From a virus, in the IMG/VR virus record IMGVR_UViG_3300009155_000163, positions 1 through 31,233 of that record: a stretch of 31,233 bases of DNA; one strand, given 5' to 3'. Below the pieces are notes generated by a model, which searched no databases, was not told where the DNA came from, and saw only the letters and a list, made by a program, of their open reading frames with translations. Positions 7,870 through 16,682 of this stretch are shown here, piece after piece. How positions within the stretch are numbered: position 1 is the stretch's first letter; every line of letters begins with the position of its first letter. Made by a program: the position numbers and the translations under genes.

Positions 7870-8042
7870 GCCTGTGGGCTCAGATTCACCATTCCGACGA
7901 AAGCGGCGAGCCTGCACCGACGATGTACACGTTCCATCCGTTCTACAAGGTGCCAAAACCGAAGCCGATGGAGGCCACGCCAGACATCCTTATGGCATTT
8001 GGGTTCCGGCCTGTGAACACGGAGGTGCCAGATGGCGGCTAG
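7713..8042 (+). CDS. tail assembly chaperone, T-type frame (-1 extension)
   Basis: This frame is -1 relative to the G frame and is open from 7599 to 8042; the listed start is the in-frame GTG at 7713, used only as a coordinate. The recognisable part, AWELGFHLAGIVGVAPW through FTLRELVWMAEGRQHENW, matches the W-x-L-A-G-x-x-G and T-L-R-E-L-x-W-M-A pattern of phage T-type extensions, followed by a helix with ASLMSLWAQIHH. It has no good RBS, so it is most likely made as a G-T fusion by -1 frameshifting. The end overlaps the tape-measure start by 11 bases. Confidence 0.75.
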   Translation: MRLRGSPQDAWELGFHLAGIVGVAPWSFTLRELVWMAEGRQHENWTHTASLMSLWAQIHHSDESGEPAPTMYTFHPFYKVPKPKPMEATPDILMAFGFRPVNTEVPDGG

Positions 8043-10587
8043 CGCAGGGGCGATTCGGGCCGGCAGTGCCTACGTGGAAATCTTCGCCCGCGATGGGCAG
8101 TTTCAGCAGTCGATGAGCCGGATCCGTGCTCGCATGATGACGCTTGGCACGCAGCTGCGGCAGGCTGGCACCGGCATGACGATCGGCGGAACGGCGATGG
8201 GCGCCCCGTTCGTCTTCGCGGCAAGAACGGCGGCTGCGTTCTCGCTGGAGATGGCCCGCGTGCGGGCGAACACGGGTGCGACAGACCAGCAGTTTGCATC
8301 GCTTAATGCGGCGGCAAAGGCAATGGCCGTGCAGTTTGGCCGCTCGCCGGAAGAGGTGGCCGGTGCCATGAGCGAGCTCGCGAAGGCCGGCCTTAACGCC
8401 GAGGGCGTGATGAAGTCGATCAGTCCGATCCTCGCGGTAGCGGCTGCCGACAACATGGAGCTTGCCAGGGCCGTCGAAGTAGCCGTGAGCACAATGGCTC
8501 AGTTCGGAATGACAACCGACGATTTTGGAACAATAGCCGACAAACTGCAGGCCACGGCAAACGCATCCACTACGAGCGTGGATCTTATCGGCGAAGCTTT
8601 GTCATACGTAGGCCCTAAAGCTCAAGAGGCCGGGCAGTCATTTGATGACGTTGCAGCGGCTCTCGCAACACTGGCCGACGCCGGCCTTCGCGGATCCCTT
8701 GGCGGCACGGGGCTCGCCCGCGTGATTGAGTCGATCGCAAACGAAGAGGAAAAACTTGCCGGGCTTGGCGTCAGCACTCGAGACGCGGCCGGCGGCATGC
8801 GGCCGTTCATCGACGTACTTGAGGACCTCGGCAAGAAGACGGCCAACATGAGCAATGTTGACCGCATCAGAATGTTCACCGATATCTTTGAGATTCGCGG
8901 CGCGAATGCCGCCATGTCACTCTCGACCATGCGAGACAAGTTCAACGACGTGCTTGGCACGATCCAGAACTCCGGCGGAACGGCGCTCAATAAAGCGACT
9001 GCAGTAATGAGCTCATTTGGTGGAGCCGTCAAGCAGCTTGGCGCCCAGTTTGGCGTGTTCCAAATCCAAGTAATCGAGTCGATGGGGCCAATGGCTACGC
9101 AGGCCGTTCAGGCGTTCACAAGGATGATGGCCGTGGTAGGCGAATTTATCTCACGCAACGGAACGCTGGTCGCGATTGTGGCCGGCAGTGCGGCCGCCCT
9201 GTTCAGCCTTGGCGTGGCCTCGCTGGCCGCCGGCATCGCCCTTCAGGGGCTCGCCACTGGCCTCCGTGTCATCCAAGCCATCCTGCCGCTCATCCCGGCC
9301 CTGTTCTCGCCCATTGGCCTGTCGATCGCCGCGATGGGGGCCGCGATCGCCGGCGGCGTGGTCATTGCCCGCACGCTATCGCCGGCATTCAAGGAAGAGA
9401 CTGACGCGATTGGTGCCGCCCTTATGCGGCTCGACTTTGGGGCGGCGTGGCAGGTCATGAACGTGAACCTGGCGATCGCCCTGGTGCAGATGCACCAAGC
9501 GTTCGCTCAAGCGTTCGACCTGGTGAAGAACACAGTGCTTTCAGCCAGCAGCTTTATCGGCGACATGTTGATCCAAGGGCTCGACCGGTTCATGGGGCTG
9601 TTCGGCGCCGACATCATCACGCTGCAGGCCGGGTTTGAAAAACTCGGCGTGTATTTCCGTGCTGCGTTCGACTGGGATTTCGCTGTTAACGGCATGTCTG
9701 ACGCACTCAAAAAGGTTGAGGCACGCGTCGAAGAGGCCCGCCAGCGTGCCCCGACCGCAGACGCTCGAGCAGAGCAGCGGAAGCAGGAGCGAGAAAAAGC
9801 CGCAGAAGGCCGCAACGAGGAGATCAAGCGGCGCGACGCCGGCTTTGAGGACACGATCAAGGAGCTCAGGAAGGACGCTGCAAGGGCGCGTGAGCGTGCC
9901 CTCGGAAAGCCTGACAAACCACCGGAAGAAGCGAAGGTTGACGAGAAGGGTAAGCCGATCAAGCCGATGCTCCAGGCGGCCCCCCCTGGAGCTTTCATGC
10001 CGCCCCCGGAAGGTGGAAAGGCAGAGAAGGACAAAGGCATCTCTTCGGCCGGCAACTGGAGCGGCGTTGGGCTCAATATTGGCCCAGAGATCAGTCGGCT
10101 TGAGGATCCGGCCCAGCGGACTGCAGATGCAACGGAGCGGACTGCCGATGCTGTGGGGGCGATTGCCGGCCAGCAGGGTCCGCAAGCGGCCGCGGGCGTC
10201 GCGCCGTTGGCCGCCGCTGCAGACATGGCTCCAGGCGAGTTCCAGGCTGGGCTTGATGCCGTCGCGGCTATGGCCGCCGATCCAAATGTCACGGCCGAGC
10301 AGCTGCTAGCCATGCATGGTGGCGGCGCTGCTGTTGTGCCGCAGGCGATTGGGGGAGCTCCAGCCGTCGCGATGGACGTCGTGGCGCCAAGGGCAGTAGC
10401 CGGGCAGATGGCAGCGGCTCAGGGCATGCAGGCGGCCACGGAAACATCACAGATCGGAATCGCTTTCCAGCAGGTCGGCAGCGAAATCGTCGCAGCCATA
10501 AACGCCGGCACGGAAGTGTCAAAACAGATGCTAGGCGCCATCAACAAGATCGCTGAAAAGAATTCTACGGAGTTGGCATTCCAATGA
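8032..10587 (+). CDS. tail tape measure protein, TP901-type core
   Basis: 851 residues, starting inside the T-frame end. The N-terminus (AGAIRAGSAYVEIFARDG) opens a coil, then residues about 70-330 match the TP901 tape-measure core: PEEVAGAMSELAKAGLNAE, then TVDLIGEALSYVGPKAQE-like and AALATLADAGLRGS. Two hydrophobic segments lie near residues 380-405 and 422-450, usual for DNA-ejection channel formation. Residues 550-660 are a charged Lys/Glu/Arg coiled coil (EQRKQEREKAAEG), followed by an Ala/Gly/Pro-rich tail. It sets tail length and assists DNA injection. An 851-residue tape measure implies a long tail, roughly 0.15 nm per residue by the usual rule. Confidence 0.92.
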   Translation: MAASAGAIRAGSAYVEIFARDGQFQQSMSRIRARMMTLGTQLRQAGTGMTIGGTAMGAPFVFAARTAAAFSLEMARVRANTGATDQQFASLNAAAKAMAVQFGRSPEEVAGAMSELAKAGLNAEGVMKSISPILAVAAADNMELARAVEVAVSTMAQFGMTTDDFGTIADKLQATANASTTSVDLIGEALSYVGPKAQEAGQSFDDVAAALATLADAGLRGSLGGTGLARVIESIANEEEKLAGLGVSTRDAAGGMRPFIDVLEDLGKKTANMSNVDRIRMFTDIFEIRGANAAMSLSTMRDKFNDVLGTIQNSGGTALNKATAVMSSFGGAVKQLGAQFGVFQIQVIESMGPMATQAVQAFTRMMAVVGEFISRNGTLVAIVAGSAAALFSLGVASLAAGIALQGLATGLRVIQAILPLIPALFSPIGLSIAAMGAAIAGGVVIARTLSPAFKEETDAIGAALMRLDFGAAWQVMNVNLAIALVQMHQAFAQAFDLVKNTVLSASSFIGDMLIQGLDRFMGLFGADIITLQAGFEKLGVYFRAAFDWDFAVNGMSDALKKVEARVEEARQRAPTADARAEQRKQEREKAAEGRNEEIKRRDAGFEDTIKELRKDAARARERALGKPDKPPEEAKVDEKGKPIKPMLQAAPPGAFMPPPEGGKAEKDKGISSAGNWSGVGLNIGPEISRLEDPAQRTADATERTADAVGAIAGQQGPQAAAGVAPLAAAADMAPGEFQAGLDAVAAMAADPNVTAEQLLAMHGGGAAVVPQAIGGAPAVAMDVVAPRAVAGQMAAAQGMQAATETSQIGIAFQQVGSEIVAAINAGTEVSKQMLGAINKIAEKNSTELAFQ

Positions 10588-11552
10588 GCTACAAAGTCTA
10601 CGAGCTCCGCGACTCCGAGAGCGGCAGTATCGACAACGAGAACCTTGAGTCGGGTGAGGTCTGGAACGTCACGAAGAAGTATCTGATCGGCCAGTGTCCG
10701 GGCGGCATGGGTGAGGTCAAGGATGCTATAGCTGAATACATGCCGCGGTACTGGTCGTCCCCTGTCGGCTACTGGCGTCGCAAGGGCATCACGATCAAGG
10801 GGGTCGGCAAACAGTGCTTTGAGTGCACTGGCGAATACACGACGCTTGTGCCTGTAAGCAGCGGAGGTGGAGGCGGCGACGGCGGCAATAATAACGATAG
10901 CAATTATGAGTTCGTCCCCGGGTCTATTGCTTGGGACACGACCGGCTCCACAGAGCACATCACCAGCGCGTTGAGCGAGCGCGTGATTGGCAGCGATGGC
11001 GCGGCAGACTTCGGCGGTGCGATCAATGTTCAAGGCACCAGCGTGCAGGGCATCGACAAAGTTGTGCCTGCGATGAAGTATTCTGAAACGTGGATCATGC
11101 CGGCGCAAATCGGCATGTCCGTGGATTTCGTGAAGAGCGTTTACACGTTGACCGGTACGGTAAACGCATCTCAGTTCCGCGCGTTTCAGCCAGGAGAAGC
11201 GCTCTTCATGGGGGCGCGCGCTCAGTGGAGCGGCGACCAACCGTACACAACGGTGACTTTTGATTTTCAGTGTCGCGCGAACGACTCTGAGTTCTATGTG
11301 AAGGGACTTCCTCAGACGACCAAGGAAGGGTGGGAGTTCGCGTGGGTCGTCTACAGGCAGAGTTCCACAGGCAGTGGATTCTTGGTGCAGCAACCGGCGT
11401 GCCTCGTCATCGACCAAATCTACAAGAAGAAGGAATGGTCTGGGTTCAAAATTGATGAAGCACCTGGCGCAAGGCGAACGGGGACAAAGGCGACAAGCGC
11501 TGCAACCGCTGCCGCTGTGCAGGGATTCTTTAGCAACAACACCAGTCAGTAA
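10584..11552 (+). CDS. distal tail protein, unknown family
   Basis: 322 residues, coupled to the tape measure by ATGA. Residues 1-90 form a compact domain with two pairs of aromatic/Cys positions (YLIGQCPGG, KQCFECTGEYTT), then a Gly/Asn linker (GGGGGDGGNNND) and a large beta domain with SETWIMPAQIGMSVDFVKSV and YTTVTFDFQCRANDSEFY. The immediate post-tape-measure position is where distal tail proteins and tail-tip components are encoded. I associate this architecture with planctomycete phage tails, but cannot name it. Confidence 0.65.
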   Translation: MSYKVYELRDSESGSIDNENLESGEVWNVTKKYLIGQCPGGMGEVKDAIAEYMPRYWSSPVGYWRRKGITIKGVGKQCFECTGEYTTLVPVSSGGGGGDGGNNNDSNYEFVPGSIAWDTTGSTEHITSALSERVIGSDGAADFGGAINVQGTSVQGIDKVVPAMKYSETWIMPAQIGMSVDFVKSVYTLTGTVNASQFRAFQPGEALFMGARAQWSGDQPYTTVTFDFQCRANDSEFYVKGLPQTTKEGWEFAWVVYRQSSTGSGFLVQQPACLVIDQIYKKKEWSGFKIDEAPGARRTGTKATSAATAAAVQGFFSNNTSQ

Positions 11553-11555
11553 CCA

Positions 11556-12212
11556 ATGGACCCGCGACAGAGCGTCAATCCGGGCGATCCGATCCGTTTG
11601 GCCGCAAGCCAGATCAACGGACTCAATCGCCTGTTGAATCTGGACGCAGGATTTCGATCGCCGGCCGCATCCGAGCAACCAACGCCCTACACGTGGGTGA
11701 TGGCGAAAAACAACACCGGGTCGTTGGTTGCACGCTGGGGCGTGCTCGCAATCACGGGCATGGAAATCGTCCCGGGAAGCAGCGACAACGCCACCAGCCA
11801 ATTTGAGCAGTTGCCGGTTGTCGCTGGCGGCACGCCAAGCGACACGACGACGGCCTGGTGCGTGGCGGTCGAGCCGATCGCGGCAGGGATGATAGGCAGG
11901 GTGGCAGTTGGTGGCGTGGTGCAGGTGAAGATAGAGGTCGCCAATTCCTTGCACGTGTTTGCGAAGTGCAAGTCATCGACTTCTGAGCTAAAAAGCACGG
12001 ACAACGGAGAGGGCGTGATCCTGTGGAAGGCCGGCACCGGATCTGGCCAGTGGGCACTGGTGCGTCTTGGCAACGGCCGAGGCACGCAAATTGACGTGGT
12101 GACGAACGTCACGCTGGACGCTAACGGCATCGCGGTCGAGAAGAAGCGTGCGTGGGTGTACGGACCCACCGGAATCACGGGATCGACCATCGGCACGACA
12201 GGGTGCACCTAA
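11556..12212 (+). CDS. tail-associated structural protein with collagen-like C-terminus
   Basis: 218 residues. The N-terminus begins with a short adaptor (MDPRQSVNPGDPIRLAASQ) and the body is beta-rich with alternating small residues (GRVAVGGVVQVKIEVA, WALVRLGNGRG), a pattern of virion structural proteins. The last 17 residues (YGPTGITGSTIGTTGCT) are Gly-X-Thr triplets, like the tail on the 4951 gene product. The stop overlaps the following start (TAATG). Role in the tail tip or fibre base is inferred from gene order. Confidence 0.6.
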   Translation: MDPRQSVNPGDPIRLAASQINGLNRLLNLDAGFRSPAASEQPTPYTWVMAKNNTGSLVARWGVLAITGMEIVPGSSDNATSQFEQLPVVAGGTPSDTTTAWCVAVEPIAAGMIGRVAVGGVVQVKIEVANSLHVFAKCKSSTSELKSTDNGEGVILWKAGTGSGQWALVRLGNGRGTQIDVVTNVTLDANGIAVEKKRAWVYGPTGITGSTIGTTGCT

Positions 12213-13411
12213 TGCCACTCGCCACAAAAAACGGCGCACTGATCGTCAAGGAAGGCAAGATCGCAGAGAGTTGCGCCTGCTGCTGCCCTTTGTCTGAATA
12301 CTCCAGGTTTGAATGGACTGGAACGCCAACCGCCTCGCTGGACTTCTGCGCGTGCTACTGGAACTCCGCGCCACTCGTGAAATCAATAAGCGAGTGCGGG
12401 GCATACGCAGGCATACCGCTCGCAGGCCTTAGTCGCGGCAGGTACGGAAATGTGTCGCAATCGTCCTTGGCTGGAATAGATGGCTCTGCCTCTGGGTATC
12501 CCAGCTATAGGAACCTTGACGCGCTGAGGCAATTTCAGGTAGCGGCAGACATGCAGTTCCCGGGGACGAATTTGGCAAACGCATCCCTTAGGGCTACGAG
12601 TTCAGCGCTGTATCTCCCAGATAACACCCTCATCGGACTGCACTCGCCTGCATCCGGTCAGACAGGAGTCCTTGAAGGGGCATCGGTAGCCAATCCGTAC
12701 ATGACTGGCAGCGGACACGCCTACAGGATTAGTCCTGTCACGCTGTCTGAGGCAACTGATTTGCGCGAGGCGCAGAAAGGACGTTCCCTAAAGTTTTGCG
12801 ACGGCAACTGGATAGCGGATCCGAGCAGGCCGTGGAAAGTTACAGCAAACGTCGCCGGATGGCCTCAAGGGCTTTCTAGGCCTTCATACAGTGGGGGCTA
12901 CTGGCAAGAGTCGTGGTCGCATGAGACTGTGCTTGATTCGCTTGTGCGTAGTTCAACTGGCATGCCGCTGATTTGGTCGCTTTCTAGCTCTTCTTCGGTG
13001 TCCCAAGAGGGTGGATTCATCTTCGGAAGGGGCGTGCAGGCCACTCTAACCGATAACAATGCCCACACGGACAACAGGCCACCAGAAAATGGTGACTTCA
13101 TTGGGTCAGGTTCGCAGTGGCCAGACACTACGGCATGCAGTAGTGGGTGCGAGGTCAAATACCTGTTCAATGTTTCTGTCACTTTACGTATACCGCTTAG
13201 TCAGTATGGCTTAGGAACTGTAGTTCTCACTGACACCGTGCATTGTGATCGTGTGTATAGTCCTTGCATTTCAAGTGGCGGGTCATCTTGGACTTCTCCT
13301 GCAACACGTCGCAACATGGTTGTCACTACTGCAACAGGTAATTTTGATCCTTACTTAGGAGTAATTGTTCATGTCCCAAATGAAAACGATAGCTTTACGT
13401 TTGAGGTGTAG
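12212..13411 (+). CDS. Cys-cluster tail fibre/tip protein
   Basis: 399 residues starting in a TAATG overlap. The N-terminus carries NGALIVKEGKIAESCACCC, with Cys 21, 23, 24 and 25, a pattern I recall at the start of fibre-like proteins in planctomycete prophages. The remainder is Ser/Gly/Asn-rich and beta-like, with scattered Cys pairs (DFCACYW, SSGCEV, HCDRVYSPC). Codons become visibly more A/T-rich in the second half (TTA, AGT, ACT, ATA), unlike neighbours, suggesting a separately acquired or fast-diverging receptor-binding tip. No enzymatic motif is seen. Confidence 0.65.
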   Translation: MPLATKNGALIVKEGKIAESCACCCPLSEYSRFEWTGTPTASLDFCACYWNSAPLVKSISECGAYAGIPLAGLSRGRYGNVSQSSLAGIDGSASGYPSYRNLDALRQFQVAADMQFPGTNLANASLRATSSALYLPDNTLIGLHSPASGQTGVLEGASVANPYMTGSGHAYRISPVTLSEATDLREAQKGRSLKFCDGNWIADPSRPWKVTANVAGWPQGLSRPSYSGGYWQESWSHETVLDSLVRSSTGMPLIWSLSSSSSVSQEGGFIFGRGVQATLTDNNAHTDNRPPENGDFIGSGSQWPDTTACSSGCEVKYLFNVSVTLRIPLSQYGLGTVVLTDTVHCDRVYSPCISSGGSSWTSPATRRNMVVTTATGNFDPYLGVIVHVPNENDSFTFEV

Positions 13412-13417
13412 CGTTCT

Positions 13418-13663
13418 GTGGTCGGCACTGAATTAAAAAAGCTCTTGGCGTCTTTCGGCATCGTTGACAACGGATGCCGTCTGTGCATGGAGCGTGAAGA
13501 ATTGCTTAACGCCGCTGGTCCAGATTGGGTTGAGCAGAACATCGACATACCTGTCGGCTGGCTCCGCGAGCAGGCCGAGGCTCGCGGTCTGCCGTTCTTG
13601 GACATTGCGGGCAGGTTGCTTGTGCGGCGGGCGATTGCAAACGCACGCAAGAAATCTGCCTGA
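13418..13663 (+). CDS. small Cys-containing conserved phage protein
   Basis: 81 residues with a GTG start at 13418, 7 bases after the fibre gene. It reads as a compact helical protein with C20-x2-C23 (GCRLCMEREELL) and a core VEQNIDIPVGWLREQAEARGLPF ending in basic helix RLLVRRAIANARKK. Small proteins with C-x2-C, N-I-x-x-I-V-G-W-L-R and a final Arg-rich helix are recurrent next to tail-tip genes in planctomycete prophages, as I recall it; their function is unknown. Lys/Arg at the C-terminus could bind nucleic acid. Confidence 0.65.
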   Translation: MVGTELKKLLASFGIVDNGCRLCMEREELLNAAGPDWVEQNIDIPVGWLREQAEARGLPFLDIAGRLLVRRAIANARKKSA

Positions 13664-13731
13664 CGCCCGCTGCTATTGCACCCCATTCCGGTTCTGGCAC
13701 TCTGCCTTTACGCCCCCTACCCGGAGGACCG

Positions 13732-14736
13732 ATGCCGAAACCGCCAGACGACATCGCGCGCATGGCTCGCCAGATCATCGCGGAATATCCGCAGCACCCG
13801 GCTCGCTCGCTCGCCAGGCGACTTGTCGAGGCGGCCAACGGTGCGATCACGCTGGAAACGGCTCGCACAAGGATTCGCAAGATGCTGGGGCAAAGCGGCG
13901 AGAAGAGCCGCCGTCGCAGCACTGGCCTTCAGCGGCCGTCGCGATCGCCTGGAGAAGGCGTGGCCATGCCGGCCAGCCGGGCCGCGAAATGGGAGCCATA
14001 CGATCCGAAACTGCCCGGCCTGTGGGGCGTGCTCTCGGACATCCACGTGCCATACCACTCAGAGGTGGCCTTGCGTGCCGCGGTCGAGCACCTAAAGCAG
14101 AAGCAGATTGTTGGCCTGCTTCTCAATGGCGACATCGCGGACTTCTACAGCATCTCGCGATACGTGAAGAATCCTGCAAACCGCGATTTTGGTGCCGAGC
14201 TCGCTCAGGTTCGGCAGCTGCTCAAGTGGCTGCGGGGAGAGTTCCCCGGCGTGACAATGATCTACAAGCAGGGCAACCATGAGGAGCGGTATCAGCACTG
14301 GCTCTGGCAGCACGCCGCGGAGCTCTCGCTCCAGCCGGAAATGTGCTTAGAGGTCTGGCTGCACTGCAACCTCTATGACATCGCGATGGTCGGCGACCAG
14401 CTGCCAGTGATGCTCGGAAAGCTGCCCGTCCTGCACGGTCACGAGAAGGGTGGCGGCATGACCGCTCCGGTGAACCAGGCCCGTGGTGCGTTCATGCGTC
14501 TGCATCACACCGTGCTCGAGGGACACGGGCATCGCACCAGCGGCCACTGTGAGCCCGATATGTGGGGCAACGAAACATTCTGCTGGAGCACCGGCTGCCT
14601 CGCGGATCTGCGGCCGGAGTACGCGAGGCTCAACAAATACAACCACGGCTTCGCCACGGTCGAGGTGCACGCCGACGGCAGCTTCGACGTCCAGAACATG
14701 CGGATCACGAAAGACGGTGTGGTACGCACCTCGTGA
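13732..14736 (+). CDS. calcineurin-like metallophosphoesterase
   Basis: 334 residues, RBS GGAGG at 13723-13727. Residues 1-60 are basic and helical and may bind DNA (LARRLVEAANGAITLETAR). The metallophosphoesterase core follows: SDIHVPYH (102-109), NGDIADFYS (132-140), GNHEER (181-186), then HGHEKGG and finally GHGHR, supplying the Asp, His and Asn ligands for two metals. Phage homologues lie between structural and lysis genes or with DNA metabolism genes. The likely substrate is a phosphodiester in nucleic acid or a nucleotide. The full metal-ligand set suggests it is active. Confidence 0.88.
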   Translation: MPKPPDDIARMARQIIAEYPQHPARSLARRLVEAANGAITLETARTRIRKMLGQSGEKSRRRSTGLQRPSRSPGEGVAMPASRAAKWEPYDPKLPGLWGVLSDIHVPYHSEVALRAAVEHLKQKQIVGLLLNGDIADFYSISRYVKNPANRDFGAELAQVRQLLKWLRGEFPGVTMIYKQGNHEERYQHWLWQHAAELSLQPEMCLEVWLHCNLYDIAMVGDQLPVMLGKLPVLHGHEKGGGMTAPVNQARGAFMRLHHTVLEGHGHRTSGHCEPDMWGNETFCWSTGCLADLRPEYARLNKYNHGFATVEVHADGSFDVQNMRITKDGVVRTS

Positions 14737-15563
14737 GACTCACGGACGAATACATCGCAGAGGCCCGCCAGCGGGCATATCGATTCCAGGGACAGTGGTG
14801 CGGCACAACAGGATCGATCGCCGCCGACTCCGCAAGATTGATCATCGAAAGGAAGGAACTCATGAGCACGATCGCTGAACTGGAGCAGGACAACGCGGCC
14901 ATGCGGGCCGCCATCGAATCACGTGGCGGATGCTGCGACGGCGGGAAATGCCACTCCCCCCCTGCCCTCAATCTGCCGGAAGGATACGCCGACTACACGC
15001 TGACGCCGGCAGTGCCGGTGCCGGAAGCCACGTTTGAGGACCCGATCCCAGTGGCTTCGATGCCGCCGGAGCAGCTGGAGGCTGCGTGGGCCGGCGTGAA
15101 GGAGCGGCAGCGTGAGCTCCACGAGCGTTTGCGCGATCCGTATTCCGCAGATCCAATTGATCGGCGAGTTATCGGCGGCGAACCGGAAGACGTGCCTGTC
15201 GTTCCTGTTGTGATTCCGCAGCCAGGAACCACGGCAAAATTTGGGACGGGTGCCGTCCGGTCGGACACGGTCGAGGAGTTTCGATATGACCTCGTGTCGC
15301 CGATCGGCCTTCGCGAGGTAGCTCGAGCATGTGCGGAGGGGGCCGGTAAATACGGTGACTGGAATTGGGAGCGCGGCATGCCGGTCAACGATCTGCTGAA
15401 CCACGCGATCGCCCATATCTACCAGTTTCTCGCCGGCGACCGCAGCGAGCCGCACCTCGGGCATGCCGCCTGGAACCTCCTTGCGGCCTGCCATTCGCAC
15501 GAGCTCTGGAAGGAGCTCAACGACGGCCATCTGCGTGGCCCTGGCTGCAAGCCGCCGACCTGA
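14733..15563 (+). CDS. dATP/dGTP diphosphohydrolase-like domain protein
   Basis: 276 residues from a GTG in a GTGA overlap. The first 160 residues are low in order (coil IAELEQDNAAMRAAI, a CCDGGKC Cys cluster, Pro/Glu linker). The C-terminal 100 residues match the domain formerly called DUF5664, now annotated as dATP/dGTP diphosphohydrolase: RYDLVSPIGLREVA, then GAGKYGDWNWERG and HAIAHIYQFLAGD, ending with HLGHAAWNLLAACH. Family members are proposed to trim purine deoxynucleotide pools in phage infection. No PurZ-type gene is in the window, so base modification cannot be claimed. Confidence 0.75.
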   Translation: MRLTDEYIAEARQRAYRFQGQWCGTTGSIAADSARLIIERKELMSTIAELEQDNAAMRAAIESRGGCCDGGKCHSPPALNLPEGYADYTLTPAVPVPEATFEDPIPVASMPPEQLEAAWAGVKERQRELHERLRDPYSADPIDRRVIGGEPEDVPVVPVVIPQPGTTAKFGTGAVRSDTVEEFRYDLVSPIGLREVARACAEGAGKYGDWNWERGMPVNDLLNHAIAHIYQFLAGDRSEPHLGHAAWNLLAACHSHELWKELNDGHLRGPGCKPPT

Positions 15564-15594
15564 ACAAAGGTACAATAAAGGCAGGAGCCGCCAT

Positions 15595-15816
15595 TTGAAG
15601 CCGTCCCAGCACCGCATGGCCGACACGCTGTTTCGCAACACGGCCCGCGGGCGGGAGCCCTTGGCGCCGCCGAGCGACGAGCACGTGCACTACCAGCCTC
15701 TGCGGCGGGCAGGGATTGGCGTCATCACCTCAAGGCCACAGACGGCCGAAAACGCGTGCCGGTGCTGGGCATGCCGACTCGGCTTCAACGTCGACCACTC
15801 AAAGCTCAAGAGGTAA
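15595..15816 (+). CDS. small protein with C-x-C-x2-C motif
   Basis: 73 residues. The TTG at 15595 was chosen because GCAGGAG sits 7 bases upstream; the ATG at 15616 is the alternative and has no clear RBS. The sequence holds a conserved-looking HYQPLRRAGIGVITSR and a Cys cluster ACRCWACRLGF, which could bind one metal ion with other ligands, followed by a basic end (DHSKLKR). A TACAAT hexamer at 15571-15576 might be a -10 box, but I see no matching -35. Function unknown. Confidence 0.5.
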   Translation: MKPSQHRMADTLFRNTARGREPLAPPSDEHVHYQPLRRAGIGVITSRPQTAENACRCWACRLGFNVDHSKLKR

Positions 15817-15819
15817 CTG

Positions 15820-16326
15820 ATGCCCACGCTCACGCTCACCGGCAACAACCGGCTCACCTTCTCGCTGGCCGACACACAGCTGATTGGCAGCGTGACAGGC
15901 GAGGTTGAGGTGCGGGCAACGCAGTCCGTGGCAAACGGCACCGGGGCCGGCCAGGCCAACGTCGCGTGGGCTACCAAAGTCACGCTTCCGGCTGGGCAGG
16001 CTTACTCCATCGACCTCACGAATCTTGCCGCGTCAGCGTTTGGCTACGTTGGCAAGGTCAACGTGGCGACGCTTAAAGACGTGATCGTCGTGAACAACGA
16101 GACAACGGCCAACCGCTACCTGCTCTACGGCGTGATCTCGGCAAACGACACGACCGGCTACGCGGCCCGCATCAACCGCGGCGGCAGCTATCGGTGGACT
16201 GACTACCAGGACGGGATCGCGATCACTGCGGGAAACAAAACGCTCTACATAGCGAATCCGTCTGGCGGTAGCGTGACGTTTGACATCGCTCTCGCTGGCG
16301 TCGGCTCCTACTTGGACAATTCGTAA
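15820..16326 (+). CDS. beta-rich virion-like protein
   Basis: 168 residues, 3 bases after the previous stop. It opens MPTLTLTGNNRLTFSL and continues in beta strands (DVIVVNNETTANRYLLYGV, GVGSYLDNS). The N-x-x-LTFSLADT opening and the later SGGSVTFDIALAGVG recall small planctomycete-phage virion proteins that end with a G-G-x-V-T-V strand; one such family is a minor structural protein. It is the last beta-type gene before the membrane proteins and may be part of the tail or capsid surface. No enzyme motifs. Confidence 0.55.
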   Translation: MPTLTLTGNNRLTFSLADTQLIGSVTGEVEVRATQSVANGTGAGQANVAWATKVTLPAGQAYSIDLTNLAASAFGYVGKVNVATLKDVIVVNNETTANRYLLYGVISANDTTGYAARINRGGSYRWTDYQDGIAITAGNKTLYIANPSGGSVTFDIALAGVGSYLDNS

Positions 16327-16682
16327 TGGTCGCGGCCACCGAAAACCTGCACACAACCGTGACGCAAATCACTGCGTTTCTGGCGTCGGCACGCGCTCAG
16401 GCAGCTGCGGGTATGACGTGGCAGAAGTTCGGCCAGATGCTCGTGGATCTGCTGCACCAAGCCGTCACCGGCCTTGACCACATCTCGGGCCTGTCAGGCC
16501 CTGAGAAGAAGGCGCTTGTGCTCACGGCCGTCGCATCGCTTTTTGACTCGGTGGCCGACCGCTGCGTGCCGCTGACCATGTACCCATTTTGGTCCATCGT
16601 CCGCCCCGCGACTCGCACGCTCGTGCTCGCGATCGCGTCCGGTGCCGTGGAATCCCTTATCCCGATCACGAGGTCTGCATGA
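16326..16682 (+). CDS. holin-like membrane-associated protein
   Basis: 118 residues, TAATG start. A helical domain (TAFLASARAQAAAGMTW, LLHQAVTGLDH) is followed by SGPEKKALVLTAVASLF and a hydrophobic segment RTLVLAIASGAVESLI near the end. The S-G-x-E-K-K-x-x-V-x-x-A-V stretch is like that of LLH-type phage holins and of planctomycete phage proteins I have seen annotated as such. It opens a run of membrane proteins that ends with a peptidase, so a lysis role is reasonable, but the hydrophobic segment is weak for a classical holin. Confidence 0.5.
   Translation: MVAATENLHTTVTQITAFLASARAQAAAGMTWQKFGQMLVDLLHQAVTGLDHISGLSGPEKKALVLTAVASLFDSVADRCVPLTMYPFWSIVRPATRTLVLAIASGAVESLIPITRSA

Noticed and set aside
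10419-11954. 511-residue minus-strand ORF
   Set aside because: It is antisense to the distal tail genes; no motif and no RBS. The + strand genes there are tightly coupled and coherent.
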